Assembly: GCF_003814815.1 (NCBI RefSeq)
Contig: NZ_RKQQ01000004.1
Span: forward strand, 124,001-188,000
From: Salisediminibacterium halotolerans
GTDB taxonomy: Bacteria; Bacillota; Bacilli; Bacillales; Salisediminibacteriaceae
Length of the DNA: 64,000 nt
Direction of reading: 5' to 3'
The notes beneath the pieces were generated by a model, which did no database searches, was not told where the DNA came from, and saw nothing but the letters and a program-made list of their open reading frames with translations. The translations under genes were made by a program, and so were the position numbers. Shown piece after piece: positions 1 through 7,626 of this stretch. Position 1 is the stretch's first letter. The number at the start of each line of letters is the position of its first letter.

Positions 1-2
1 GC

Positions 3-395
3 TCGGTGCTAGATAAAGTACAGCTTTACGACATTGCACTTGATGATGAGATGAAAGAAAAAGCAGCTAATCTTTCCGGCGGAGAGAAACAGCGTCTTAC
101 ACTTGCCCGTGTACTGCTGAAAGCGAAGCCGAACTGGTTTTTTGATGAGCCGCTGTCGTCTGTCGACCCGGTAACAGAACAGCGTCTTCTCCAAGACTGG
201 CTGGCCGCGGCGGCGGGGGAAACAGTTGTTTATATCAGCCATCGGCTTGTCGGGCTTGAACAAATGGACCGGATTATTGTGATGGAAGACGGAGCGATTA
301 TCGAAGAAGGTTCATTTTCTGAGCTGATTGCCAGAAAAGGCGTCTTTTATGAGCTGAAAGCGATCGAGGATGAAGTCATACCGGCGCTTAATTAA
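3..395 (+). CDS. ABC transporter ATPase C-terminus, CydC/CydD-like (partial)
   Basis: Only the last ~131 codons are inside the window; the frame is open to the left edge, so the GTG at position 6 is not taken as a start. Visible are the ABC signature LSGGEKQRL, Walker B with catalytic Glu in FDEPLSSVDP, and the H-loop in ISHR, followed by a typical exporter C-terminus. These parts form the second half of a nucleotide-binding domain that hydrolyses ATP at the inner face of the membrane. The style (SSVDP, then a short tail) resembles CydC/CydD, the fused membrane/ATPase exporters of thiol reductants needed for cytochrome bd assembly. Without the membrane part, the exact exporter cannot be fixed. 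A terminator hairpin follows six bases after the stop. Confidence 0.75.
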   Translation, partial: SVLDKVQLYDIALDDEMKEKAANLSGGEKQRLTLARVLLKAKPNWFFDEPLSSVDPVTEQRLLQDWLAAAAGETVVYISHRLVGLEQMDRIIVMEDGAIIEEGSFSELIARKGVFYELKAIEDEVIPALN

Positions 396-400
396 AAAGT

Positions 401-430
401 GAAGCCTCCGCTTATTCAAGCGGAGGCTTC
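401..430 (+). terminator. Terminator hairpin, left copy, at repeat A
   Basis: A 13-bp stem (arms 401-413 and 418-430) with a four-base loop sits just after the ABC gene. It is followed directly by the repeat sequence rather than a T run, so the T tract seems to have been displaced to the second copy of the hairpin at 853-883. Confidence 0.75.
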
Positions 431-851
431 AGAGTGTTGACAAAGTCATGACATCGTTAGATGTCCTAATTAAAAGGAACGGATGACGACGCATCGTCCG
501 GCTTCTTTCACCTGAAGGTATCACTGCGACATCGGCTCAAAAAGACTTCGCCGTGTCTTACTAGTACGCGGGCGAGCACCGAGCCGATTCGGGCTGATGC
601 CCTGTAGGGTCTCGCCTGTCTCGCTATCCCGCAGGAGAAAGCCGGGATGCTGGGTCATCCTCTTTTTTGCAGCGAGTGTATTCATAAAAAAGAAGCCATG
701 CATCCACTCCTCCGACGCCTCCGGGAAAGCAAGAGACGAAGATCCGGATTCGGCGGCCTCAGGCCGCCGAATCCTAGCTGAGTCCTTGCCCGGGGCAAGC
801 GGAGGATAGTGGATTCATGGCTGACATAAAAATATAGTTTGTCTACAGTCT
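431..851 (+). repeat. Terminator-flanked structured repeat, copy A (421 bp)
   Basis: The left end AGAGTGTTGACAAAG and right end TTTGTCTACAGTCT are imperfect inverted repeats (12 of 14 positions). The interior has two large fold-back domains, and the inner hairpin near 745-775 is perfect in this copy. Compared with copies B, D and E it carries about 58 extra bases (roughly 509-567) inside the first domain. Short frames on both strands occur in all copies but lack ribosome sites and are not called as genes. The element is flanked by two copies of one terminator hairpin (401-430 and 853-883). Confidence 0.85.
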
Positions 852-852
852 A

Positions 853-883
853 AAGCCTCCGCTTTTTCAAGCGGAGGCTTTTG
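853..883 (+). terminator. Terminator hairpin, right copy, at repeat A
   Basis: A 12-bp stem AAGCCTCCGCTT/AAGCGGAGGCTT is followed by TTTT. The stem is identical to the hairpin at 401-430, and only one loop base differs. It lies 12 bp before the stop codon of the convergent cation-efflux gene. Confidence 0.8.
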
Positions 884-894
884 TTGTGCGGTTA

Positions 895-1812
895 TTAAAG
901 AGCCCATTTTCGGTCACTTGTAAAGGCGATCGTCAACCACAGCTTGCTGTCCTCATTTAACAGCTTATTATTTAACATTTCGCGGACACGGTCTTGATCT
1001 TTAACCGTCTGCACTTTTGAATCGGGCTGGACGACAAAATCTATTTCAACCCAAAGGGTGCGGCCGATTTTGGTCACCCGGACGAACGATTCAGCCAGTT
1101 TGAAGCGTTCTTCCGCTTCGGCGACAAATGTGTCAATATGCGAAGTGATTTGTTTGTCCGGCTTCATTTCCAGCACTTCCTTTAATGCTGTCCGCATTTC
1201 CCGAACGGGGTATTTCAAAAAGTAAACGGACACGAGTATGAGCATGACCGGATCGACGTACGGTACCCACGGATTTAAAGCAGGAATATATTGAAACACC
1301 GAGGCAAGAATAAATCCTGCGAGCACGCCGGCTGTGATCAATGTGTCCATCAGCCATTGATTGGCTTCGGCTTTAATTAAGCCGGAAGCTGTTTTTTTAG
1401 CATGTTTGTTCAAATATAAATAGTAACCGTAACAAGCTGCTGTTCCAAGTGCTGCATAAAGTAAAGCAATACCGACTGCCACGTCTCTGCCGCCGGTGAA
1501 AACAGCATGAACAGCTGAGAGCAGCGACAGGATGACTAATAAAAGGATGACGCTGTATTTAAATAAAATCACCAGCGGTTCTACCATGTTTTTGCCGAAA
1601 GGGAAACGCTCTTCATCGTTTTTCCCGATAAAAACGGCAGCAGCGAGTGAAAGGTAGGAGAGCGCAACGATGATCATCGAATATAAGCCGTCAAATAAGA
1701 CAATATGCGAACCGGACAGGACGCCGAGAAAAATGCCGGCAAATGAAAAGGCAACAGCGCCAATGACCGACATCGCTAATACATTGCGTTCGATTTTAAC
1801 GTTTGGTGACAT
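895..1812 (-). CDS. yeaB: Cation diffusion facilitator (YeaB-like) efflux protein
   Basis: This is a membrane exporter of divalent metal ions of the CDF family, about 305 aa. Five to six hydrophobic segments fill residues ~10-215. The FPFGK motif typical of CDF proteins, a DG(L)YS motif in the second segment and EANQWLMDT in the fifth mark the metal site region; some usual His/Asp ligands are replaced by Asn. A cytosolic ~90-residue domain follows. The ATG at 1812 is chosen because AGGGGGAG lies upstream; the open frame reaches 1887 but would overlap the regulator gene. It is probably co-transcribed with the TetR gene upstream. Its place before the MoxR/DUF58 block matches B. subtilis yeaB, although other genes intervene here. 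The metal specificity is not readable. Confidence 0.85.
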   Translation of the reverse strand: MSPNVKIERNVLAMSVIGAVAFSFAGIFLGVLSGSHIVLFDGLYSMIIVALSYLSLAAAVFIGKNDEERFPFGKNMVEPLVILFKYSVILLLVILSLLSAVHAVFTGGRDVAVGIALLYAALGTAACYGYYLYLNKHAKKTASGLIKAEANQWLMDTLITAGVLAGFILASVFQYIPALNPWVPYVDPVMLILVSVYFLKYPVREMRTALKEVLEMKPDKQITSHIDTFVAEAEERFKLAESFVRVTKIGRTLWVEIDFVVQPDSKVQTVKDQDRVREMLNNKLLNEDSKLWLTIAFTSDRKWAL

Positions 1813-1850
1813 GTGCACTCCCCCTTTTTTAAGATCATGATTAAAAAATG

Positions 1851-2426
1851 TTACGGCTGCAATGCTCTGCGTAAAAAGACGAAGCATTCATGCTTCGATT
1901 GTTCTGGGTTTTCACTTAAAGCGCCGGATAAATAAAACGATTCAGCTGCGTGTTCGATAAAGCCGACGGTGTAGTTGGCGGCGTAAGCAAACGGCGTGTC
2001 GGTCTGAATCTCACCGGTATCTTGAAGAGAGACGAACTTTGACATCAGCCATTCGTAATACGGCGCATAAATTTGCTCCCATGTTTCAAAGGAATGGTAA
2101 AACGCCATACCGGAATAAATAAACGTAATCAAATCTTTATATTCTTCAGTGATCGTATAGGTAATCTCAATCAGCTTTTTAAGAAGTTCATCCAATGAAG
2201 CAGGTTCTTTTGGAAAGGCTTCTTTCGTGCGATCGAGCTGTATATCAAAAATTTCTCTCGCGATCGCCGGGATCAGTTCATTTTTGGTTTTGAAATAAAG
2301 GTAAAAGGTTCCTTGGGCCACTCCTGCGCGGCCGACAATCTGTGAAACGGACGTTTTTTCAAATCCTTGTTCCCGGATAACATCAATGGCCGTATTGATT
2401 AACAGGCTGCGTTTATCGGCGGACAT
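1851..2426 (-). CDS. TetR/AcrR-family transcriptional repressor
   Basis: A protein of about 191 aa with an N-terminal helix-turn-helix (residues ~8-50, including the TSVSQIVGRAGVAQGTFYLYF pattern of TetR proteins) and a divergent ligand-binding C-terminal half. Two ATGs lie close together (2432 and 2426). AGGAGGA abuts the first, so the second, with 7-base spacing, is preferred. The gene ends 38 bp before the cation-efflux start, suggesting one transcript in which the repressor controls the efflux pump. A perfect palindrome at 2449-2465, just before the gene, is the likely operator and implies autoregulation. The ligand is unknown. Confidence 0.85.
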   Translation of the reverse strand: MSADKRSLLINTAIDVIREQGFEKTSVSQIVGRAGVAQGTFYLYFKTKNELIPAIAREIFDIQLDRTKEAFPKEPASLDELLKKLIEITYTITEEYKDLITFIYSGMAFYHSFETWEQIYAPYYEWLMSKFVSLQDTGEIQTDTPFAYAANYTVGFIEHAAESFYLSGALSENPEQSKHECFVFLRRALQP

Positions 2427-2448
2427 CGCCATTCCTCCTAAACATTTG

Positions 2449-2465
2449 TGACTGACTGTCAGTCA
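2449..2465. promoter_or_regulatory. TetR operator palindrome
   Basis: TGACTGACTGTCAGTCA is a perfect inverted repeat with 8-base arms and one centre base, 23 bp upstream of the TetR start codon. TetR-family regulators commonly bind palindromes of this type. No other gene is close enough to be the target except the efflux operon itself. Confidence 0.8.
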
Positions 2466-2510
2466 GCGAATTCTTATTTTACGGTATTTATGCCGGATTG
2501 TCAAATGGAA

Positions 2511-2544
2511 AAGACCCCGCTGATAGGAATCAGCGAGGTCTTGC
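2511..2544 (-). terminator. Bidirectional terminator after the CoA-disulfide reductase gene
   Basis: A near-perfect stem (arms AAGACCCCGCTGAT and ATCAGCGAGGTCTT) has an A/T run on the side used by the minus strand. It lies 13 bp past the stop of the minus-strand gene and also faces away from the TetR promoter region. Confidence 0.7.
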
Positions 2545-2556
2545 GTATAGACGGAT

Positions 2557-4515
2557 TTATACTTTTTCAGCTGTTCCCTTTGCGACAACGGCATAGATGT
2601 TGTTTTTCTCGCTGCTTTTTTCGATCAGCGTGTGACCTGTGCTTTTACACCAAGCATCGACATCGCGAATGAAGCCCGGGTCAGTGACGGTGATTTTGAC
2701 TGTTTGCCCTTCGTCCATTCCTTTTACAGCTTTGTGTAAATTCATGATCGGTCCCGGGCAGGACAGTCCGGTGGCATCGATTGTTTGATCGGCTTGCTGA
2801 TGTTGATACGCGGCGAAGTCAGCTGCATTTTCTTCACTTTCCGGCGCTTCTTCAAGCGAGGAAGGGGAACAATCGTTGTTTACACACGCATACGTTTTGT
2901 AACCGCCGCTTAAGTTCACTGTTTCCTTGCCGTGCTGTTCTAAGATGCGTGTAGCAAGGTAACCGCGAAGACCGACTTGGCACGTGATATAAACAGGTTG
3001 ATCGTCCGGAAATTCGCTGATCCGGTCACGGATCTCATCGAGCGGGATGTTAACCGATCCTGGTATAGCGCCCATGTCGACTTCGAGCGGATCACGGACA
3101 TCGACGAGAAAACCTCCGTCAGCAACGATTTGATCAATTTCGTCGTGATGGACGATCGTTAAGTCTCCGTCGGCCACGTGACTTGCAACGTATCCGAGCA
3201 TATTTACAGGGTCTTTCGCCGAGCCGTAAGGCGGAGCGTAAGCCAGCTCCAGTTCAGGCAGATCAAAAACAGTCAGTCCGCCTTTAATGGCAGTGGCTAA
3301 AACATCAATCCGTTTATCGACTCCGTCCATACCGACGCCTTGAACGCCGAAAATTCGTCCGTCTTCCGGGTCGAACGTCATTTTAAGCGAAACAGGCGAT
3401 CCGCCCGGATAATAACCGGCGTGCGAAGCAGGATGAACATGGACAGCTTTATAAGACACCCCGAGCTTTTTCAACGTTTTCTCATTGTTGCCGGTAGCTG
3501 CTACCGTGTAATCAAAAACTTTAGCGATCGAAGTGCCGAGCGTTCCTTTATAACGGGTTTTCTTGCCGTAAATCGTATCTGCGACGATGCGCCCTTGGCG
3601 GTTGGCCGGCCAAGCGAGCGGTACCATCGTCGGCGTCTTTTGATTGTAATCTTTCACTTCTACGGCGTCGCCGATCGCATAAACGTGCGGGTCATCGGTT
3701 TGCATGTAGTCATTCACAACGATGCCGCCCCGATCGCCGATTGCGAGGTCGGCGTTTTTCGCCAGTTCATTTTCCGGCTGTACACCGATCGAGAGAATTG
3801 TCAGGTCGCTTGTCAGCGTCTCTCCGCTTTGCAGCTGAATTTGACTGCCTTCATGTTCAAACGATTTTACGCCGTCGCTTAAAATTAAGTTGGCTTTCGT
3901 GCGAATATGTTCATGCACGATTGACGCCATTTCATAATCGAGCGAGGCCATGACTTGGTCGGCCATCTCGACGACGGTGACTTCGATACCTAGATCATGC
4001 AAGTTCTCAGCCATCTCTAAACCGATGAATCCGCCGCCGATTACGACAGCTTTTTGCGGATTGCGGCCGTCAACCCAGGCTTTAATTTGATCGGTATCCG
4101 GCACGTTGCGGAGCGTAAAGAGCTGCTTCGCTTCATTTAAACCGGGAATCGGCGGAACGATCGGCCGCGCGCCCGGTGAAAGAATCAGTTCGTCGTAGGC
4201 TTCTGTATATGTTTCACCGGTTTGAACGCGTTTAACTGTCACCGTTTTTTCGTTACGGTTGATCGCGGTAACTTCGGTTAAATTGCGGATGTCTAAATTA
4301 AACTTGCGTGACATTCCTTCGACGGTTTGGACGAGCAGTTTTTCCCGGTCGTCTATTGTGCCGCCGATATAATAAGGCAATCCGCAGTTAGCAAAAGAAA
4401 TGTGTTCTCCTTTTTCAAACATAACAATATCCGATGTTTCATCAATTCGGCGCAATCTTGCAGCAGCGGTAGCTCCGCCGGCAACCCCGCCGACAATAAT
4501 AATTTTTTTACTCAT
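2557..4515 (-). CDS. CoA-disulfide reductase/rhodanese/TusA fusion flavoprotein
   Basis: A 652-aa protein with three parts. Residues 1-~445 are an FAD/NAD(P)H pyridine-nucleotide oxidoreductase (GGVAGGATAAARLRR FAD motif; GGGFIGLEMAENL NAD motif) with the single active-site Cys44 in SFANCGLPYYIGG, typical of CoA-disulfide reductases. Residues ~460-555 are a rhodanese domain with active Cys in ITCQVGLRGY. Residues ~585-652 are a TusA/SirA domain with LSCPGP. Such proteins reduce CoA disulfide, persulfide or polysulfide and relay sulfane sulfur in the cytoplasm. The start has AAGGAGG seven bases upstream. Promoter and operator lie at 4568-4610. The two-domain CoADR-rhodanese form is well known; the extra TusA module suggests internal sulfur transfer. 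The exact substrate is inferred. Confidence 0.85.
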   Translation of the reverse strand: MSKKIIIVGGVAGGATAAARLRRIDETSDIVMFEKGEHISFANCGLPYYIGGTIDDREKLLVQTVEGMSRKFNLDIRNLTEVTAINRNEKTVTVKRVQTGETYTEAYDELILSPGARPIVPPIPGLNEAKQLFTLRNVPDTDQIKAWVDGRNPQKAVVIGGGFIGLEMAENLHDLGIEVTVVEMADQVMASLDYEMASIVHEHIRTKANLILSDGVKSFEHEGSQIQLQSGETLTSDLTILSIGVQPENELAKNADLAIGDRGGIVVNDYMQTDDPHVYAIGDAVEVKDYNQKTPTMVPLAWPANRQGRIVADTIYGKKTRYKGTLGTSIAKVFDYTVAATGNNEKTLKKLGVSYKAVHVHPASHAGYYPGGSPVSLKMTFDPEDGRIFGVQGVGMDGVDKRIDVLATAIKGGLTVFDLPELELAYAPPYGSAKDPVNMLGYVASHVADGDLTIVHHDEIDQIVADGGFLVDVRDPLEVDMGAIPGSVNIPLDEIRDRISEFPDDQPVYITCQVGLRGYLATRILEQHGKETVNLSGGYKTYACVNNDCSPSSLEEAPESEENAADFAAYQHQQADQTIDATGLSCPGPIMNLHKAVKGMDEGQTVKITVTDPGFIRDVDAWCKSTGHTLIEKSSEKNNIYAVVAKGTAEKV

Positions 4516-4567
4516 GAATAATGACCTCCTTGATCATTCAAACACTATTTGTGAATGGTTTAACTTG

Positions 4568-4583
4568 ATACCCTAATAGGTAT
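4568..4583. promoter_or_regulatory. CsoR/CstR-like operator
   Basis: ATACC-CTAATA-GGTAT is a perfect inverted repeat lying just downstream of, and touching, the minus-strand -10 box. The ATACC/GGTAT halves resemble operators of CsoR-family sensors; CstR, the persulfide-sensing member, controls rhodanese/TusA/CoADR genes in staphylococci. No CsoR-family gene is in the window, so the regulator is inferred. Confidence 0.55.
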
Positions 4584-4610
4584 AATAAAGCAATTCGCCT
4601 GCAGTGTAAA
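4582..4610 (-). promoter_or_regulatory. Sigma-A promoter of the CoADR fusion gene
   Basis: Reading the minus strand, -35 TTTACA (4610-4605), a 17-bp spacer and -10 TATTAT (4587-4582) each match consensus at five of six positions. The operator at 4568-4583 starts at the -10. Confidence 0.65.
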
Positions 4611-4743
4611 TACGATTTGCCGCGGAGATATGTCAATTCGGTGAAAAATATTATTTGGCAGTTCGGTCGAAGTTTTTCGCTGAATTTGTCATAATAGATA
4701 TAATAAAGGGTGTTATTAAAGTATCAATTTGGAGGTTATCCGC

Positions 4744-4842
4744 ATGTTTGATGTTTACTGGCCTTCGATCGGCTTATTGCTGTTGACGGTAGTTGTGTTG
4801 ATCAGTTTGAGCGTCTGGCTGATATATAGGAGCAGAAGATAA
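4744..4842 (+). CDS. Small single-pass membrane protein (32 aa)
   Basis: A short frame coding for 32 residues with the pattern MFDVYWPS, a 19-residue hydrophobic stretch (IGLLLLTVVVLISLSVWLI) and a basic tail YRSRR. GGAGGTT lies eight bases before the ATG, and a TATAAT sequence sits at 4699-4704. The composition is that of a single transmembrane helix with a positive cytoplasmic end. It stands alone, divergent from the CoADR fusion and ~97 bp before the nitroreductase. No function can be assigned. It could be a regulator of a membrane complex or a small stress protein. Confidence 0.6.
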   Translation: MFDVYWPSIGLLLLTVVVLISLSVWLIYRSRR

Positions 4843-4857
4843 TGATAAGCATCTTGA

Positions 4858-4887
4858 TTGTGTCTGTTTTGTGAACGCTGATATAAT
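4858..4887 (+). promoter_or_regulatory. Probable promoter of the nitroreductase gene
   Basis: TTGTGT (4858-4863), an 18-bp spacer and TATAAT (4882-4887). A small hairpin CGTGG-N6-CCACG followed by ATTTTTC (4892-4913) would lie at the very 5' end of the transcript. Confidence 0.5.
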
Positions 4888-4939
4888 ACTCCGTGGTTAA
4901 ATCCACGATTTTTCATTGATATGAGGAGGAAGATGATTT

Positions 4940-5581
4940 ATGAGTGAGACAGCTTTTACACACGATGTCGGTCTGTTTCAGACGATGGAAGAACGGCATT
5001 CTGTCCGCAAATATGATCCGAAAGCCGTTATAACGGATGAAGAAATTGAAGATATGCTCGAAAAAGCGTCGACGGCTCCGTCGTCATGGAATTTGCAGCA
5101 CTGGCGTTTTCTCGTGATTGATGACGAAGAGAAAAAACAGGAGCTTTTGCCGATCGCTTATTATCAGCAGCAAATTGTTGACAGTTCTGTGACAGTCGCG
5201 ATTTTAGGCGATTTACAAGCAAATTTGGAAGCCGATACGATCTTTCAAGAAGCGGTCGACAACGGATTTATGACAGATGAAATAAAAAATACGATCGTCA
5301 CTCAAATTCACGGCGCTTATGAAGGTGAAACACCGTTTGCACGCGACGAGGCGGTGCTGAATGCTTCTTTGGCAGCGATGCAGCTGATGCTTGCAGCGAA
5401 AGCGAAAGGCTATGACACTTGTCCGATGGGCGGATTCCAGCGTGAGCCGTTTATCGAGGCTTTCAACATCCCCGAGCGCTACGTTCCGGTAATGCTTTTG
5501 ACAATCGGAAAGCCGGCGAAAGAAGCCCATGCCTCAGCACGAAAAGCGGTCAGCGAAGTGACAGTAAAAAATTCATTTTAA
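4940..5581 (+). CDS. Nitroreductase-family FMN oxidoreductase
   Basis: A 213-aa cytoplasmic flavoprotein of the nitroreductase superfamily. The N-terminal RHSVRKYDPKAVITDEEI is the FMN-contacting RxSxR region. TAPSSWNLQHWRF and the C-terminal YDTCPMGGF around residue ~160 fit the family, which reduces nitro- or quinone compounds with NAD(P)H as a homodimer. B. subtilis relatives are YodC and YdgI types. The start follows AGGAGGAAG by about eight bases. It appears monocistronic: its own promoter at 4858 and a strong hairpin at 5589-5622. The physiological substrate is unknown; redox stress is a plausible role given the CoADR fusion next door. Confidence 0.85.
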   Translation: MSETAFTHDVGLFQTMEERHSVRKYDPKAVITDEEIEDMLEKASTAPSSWNLQHWRFLVIDDEEKKQELLPIAYYQQQIVDSSVTVAILGDLQANLEADTIFQEAVDNGFMTDEIKNTIVTQIHGAYEGETPFARDEAVLNASLAAMQLMLAAKAKGYDTCPMGGFQREPFIEAFNIPERYVPVMLLTIGKPAKEAHASARKAVSEVTVKNSF

Positions 5582-5588
5582 CGAAGAA

Positions 5589-5622
5589 AAGCGGGCTGTC
5601 TGATAATAAAGACAGCCCGCTT
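5589..5622. terminator. Bidirectional terminator between convergent genes
   Basis: A perfect 12-bp stem AAGCGGGCTGTC/GACAGCCCGCTT with a 10-base A/T loop separates the nitroreductase (plus) from the membrane protein gene (minus). Confidence 0.85.
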
Positions 5623-5628
5623 ATTTAT

Positions 5629-6111
5629 TCACATCCGCGTGCGGGCGTAAACGCCGGCGGCAAAACCGAGAACAAAATTAAACAGCATTAGCATGTAAGA
5701 AGGATACATGATCATTTCCTCAGTGACAACAGTATTGTCAGCGGCTTCAACTACCAGGGCGGTAATCGGCGTGTACGCAGTCACATAAACTTGCGCGAGG
5801 GCTGCCATGATCACCGAGCGCCCTTCTTCGGTCATGATTTGAAACTGATGGAAAAAAAGCAGCAATGATAACAGCCAAAGGCTGTTTCCGAGTAAAAAAC
5901 CTTTCCAAAGCGGCGGGATTGCCCGCCCGAAATAAAACCCGGCAAATGTCCAGAACATAATCATTGCGATCGAATAAAAAGCATAGATCGACTGAAAAAA
6001 GCCGATAAAATAATTGAATAAAAGACCGGTGAGAAGAGGAGCCAAAACAATCAGTACAATCCGGTTTTTGTGTGTTGTATGAATTCCTTGCTGGGAGCTA
6101 AACGCCGGCAT
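5629..6111 (-). CDS. Hypothetical four-helix membrane protein
   Basis: A 160-aa protein with four to five hydrophobic segments (about residues 18-38, 43-65, 70-88, 95-115 and 135-155) and little else that is recognisable. AAAGGTTGG precedes the ATG. It lies downstream of the GltS-like gene on the same strand, but a terminator hairpin at 6177-6211 separates them, so it probably has its own promoter. I do not recognise the family and no catalytic motif is visible; a role in the membrane is all that can be said. Confidence 0.7.
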   Translation of the reverse strand: MPAFSSQQGIHTTHKNRIVLIVLAPLLTGLLFNYFIGFFQSIYAFYSIAMIMFWTFAGFYFGRAIPPLWKGFLLGNSLWLLSLLLFFHQFQIMTEEGRSVIMAALAQVYVTAYTPITALVVEAADNTVVTEEMIMYPSYMLMLFNFVLGFAAGVYARTRM

Positions 6112-6176
6112 GGACGACCAACCTTTCTGAACAATATTCTTTTCTCACTTTATCACAGCTTATGGCAAAAAAGAAA

Positions 6177-6211
6177 AAACCGGTCTGTCTTTTCACGAGA
6201 CAAACCGGTTT
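6177..6211 (-). terminator. Terminator after the GltS-like gene
   Basis: Arms AAACCGGTCTGTCT and AGACAAACCGGTTT with a short loop. Read on the minus strand, the hairpin is followed by a run of T (A tract at 6174-6179), six bases past the stop of the carrier gene. Confidence 0.85.
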
Positions 6212-6216
6212 GTGAG

Positions 6217-7626
6217 TCATTTTCGGCCAAAATACAACATTCCAAAAATCATCCAGAACAGCGTGATGACAAGAGCACCGATAAAAAACGGCACAGCGCC
6301 AAACTGGAAGATCAGCGGCATGGAAGCTGCTGTGACCAAACCTCCGCCGACGAACGGTTCGAAAAGGACCTGTTTATACCCGAAACCTTCAAACGCCGGG
6401 GTATCGGTTTCAGGGTCGGCTACTTTCATTAAGAGCAGCCCTGTGGCAGCAATACCGGTCGCTTGGCCGAAATCACCGATTCCCCGCTCAAACCAGTAGG
6501 CAGGGATCATTTTCGGCGCTAAAAACAGAAACGCAATGACGTTCCAGGCTACCCCGACGGCAGCCAAGGACAAGAACGCGACAATGTTTTCGCCAATAAC
6601 AGAAACCGAGATCGTCGCCAGCGCGCTGACGATCAAAACGTCGAGTGAGAACCCGCCGATCCGGTCAATCATGCCTTTATCAATCACGCGGAATTTATCG
6701 AATTTGTCAGAAAAGCCTTGGACGATAATGCCGCCGACCATGGCAAGCGGGAAAAGCGGTACGTATTCAAACAAATACACGTCCGTCTGCCCGCCGTATG
6801 TTGCATCTTCCAACCAGACGAGCGCTTCTAAGAGCACCCAGCCGATGCCGATCGCTAGTCCGACATAGGCAAAGTGAAGAGATAACGGATCAACAGATTC
6901 AGGGCGGGTGGTCATCTCGCCGCTTGAGTACCGGTTGTTCAGTTCAACGATCCCGTTGCGTCCTTTACTGGAAAACGTCGCCTTGCCGCCGACATACGGA
7001 GCTCTGCCGGTGCGCGCGCCCCAATTGATTAAGATGATACCGATGATAACACCGCCGAGAATCCCGATCGTCGCGAGTCCGACAGCGAGGTCTTGTCCCT
7101 CGGCGAAACCGAGATCGGCAAACGTATCGCCCAGTCCGGCGGCTGTGCCGTGTCCGCCGACGAAGCTGATTTCAATCAGCGCGCCTGCAAGCGGATTGGT
7201 GCCGAAAAACGGTGTTAGAATAAGCAGGACAAGCAGAATACCGATAACGTACTGTCCCCAGGAAACCATTTGCCCCATCGCGACTTGCGGACCGCCGGTA
7301 AACCAGACTTTTTTCAGACTCGGAAGCGTCGTCCCTAAAAACAGCGAGGCGAAAACGATGCTGATTAACAGCCCCGGCAGGGCCGACCAAACTTCGATCA
7401 CGTTCGGAGGAATAAGACCTTCCGCGAGAGCATGATCAGCGGAGAAAACTGTTTCAGCTATTGCTCCGAGCACTTCGGGACCGGCCAAGAGTGCGAGCAG
7501 TCCGGCGATAATCGATGAAGGCAGAAAGAGCTGCTGCAACAAAGGTGAAAAAACACGAATCCACTTGCCGATAATAAGAAAAAATCCGAGAATAATAAAC
7601 GCAAAGCCAATTTGATCAGGAGTCAT
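6217..7626 (-). CDS. Sodium/glutamate symporter-like carrier (ESS/GltS family)
   Basis: A 469-aa inner-membrane carrier with ten or more hydrophobic segments. The N-terminus (LQQLFLPSSIIAGLLALL), SFVGGHGTAAGLG near residue ~155 and the second internal half around 300-430 are typical of the Na+:glutamate symporter (ESS) family, which has an inverted-repeat fold. It is somewhat longer than E. coli GltS (401 aa), with extra loop sequence near 220-250. AAAGGAGGAG precedes the ATG. The gene stands alone, divergent from the MoxR operon. Uptake of glutamate, or a related anion, with Na+ fits a salt-tolerant organism; the substrate is inferred. Confidence 0.8.
   Translation of the reverse strand: MTPDQIGFAFIILGFFLIIGKWIRVFSPLLQQLFLPSSIIAGLLALLAGPEVLGAIAETVFSADHALAEGLIPPNVIEVWSALPGLLISIVFASLFLGTTLPSLKKVWFTGGPQVAMGQMVSWGQYVIGILLVLLILTPFFGTNPLAGALIEISFVGGHGTAAGLGDTFADLGFAEGQDLAVGLATIGILGGVIIGIILINWGARTGRAPYVGGKATFSSKGRNGIVELNNRYSSGEMTTRPESVDPLSLHFAYVGLAIGIGWVLLEALVWLEDATYGGQTDVYLFEYVPLFPLAMVGGIIVQGFSDKFDKFRVIDKGMIDRIGGFSLDVLIVSALATISVSVIGENIVAFLSLAAVGVAWNVIAFLFLAPKMIPAYWFERGIGDFGQATGIAATGLLLMKVADPETDTPAFEGFGYKQVLFEPFVGGGLVTAASMPLIFQFGAVPFFIGALVITLFWMIFGMLYFGRK

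Noticed and set aside
436-470. TTGACA in the repeat's left end as a promoter
   Set aside because: The hexamer is part of the terminal inverted repeat. Only copy D has a tolerable -10 (TATGTT) at 17 bp; the others read GATGTC or GATGTT, so I do not call a promoter.
521-703. 60-codon minus-strand frame (and similar frames at 15822, 49779, 51263 and 51433)
   Set aside because: They lie inside the structured repeat, recur in every copy because the DNA is repeated, have no ribosome sites, and break where copies differ.
3340-3882. 180-codon plus-strand frame inside the CoADR fusion gene
   Set aside because: Antisense shadow of a gene whose domains and active-site residues are all intact.
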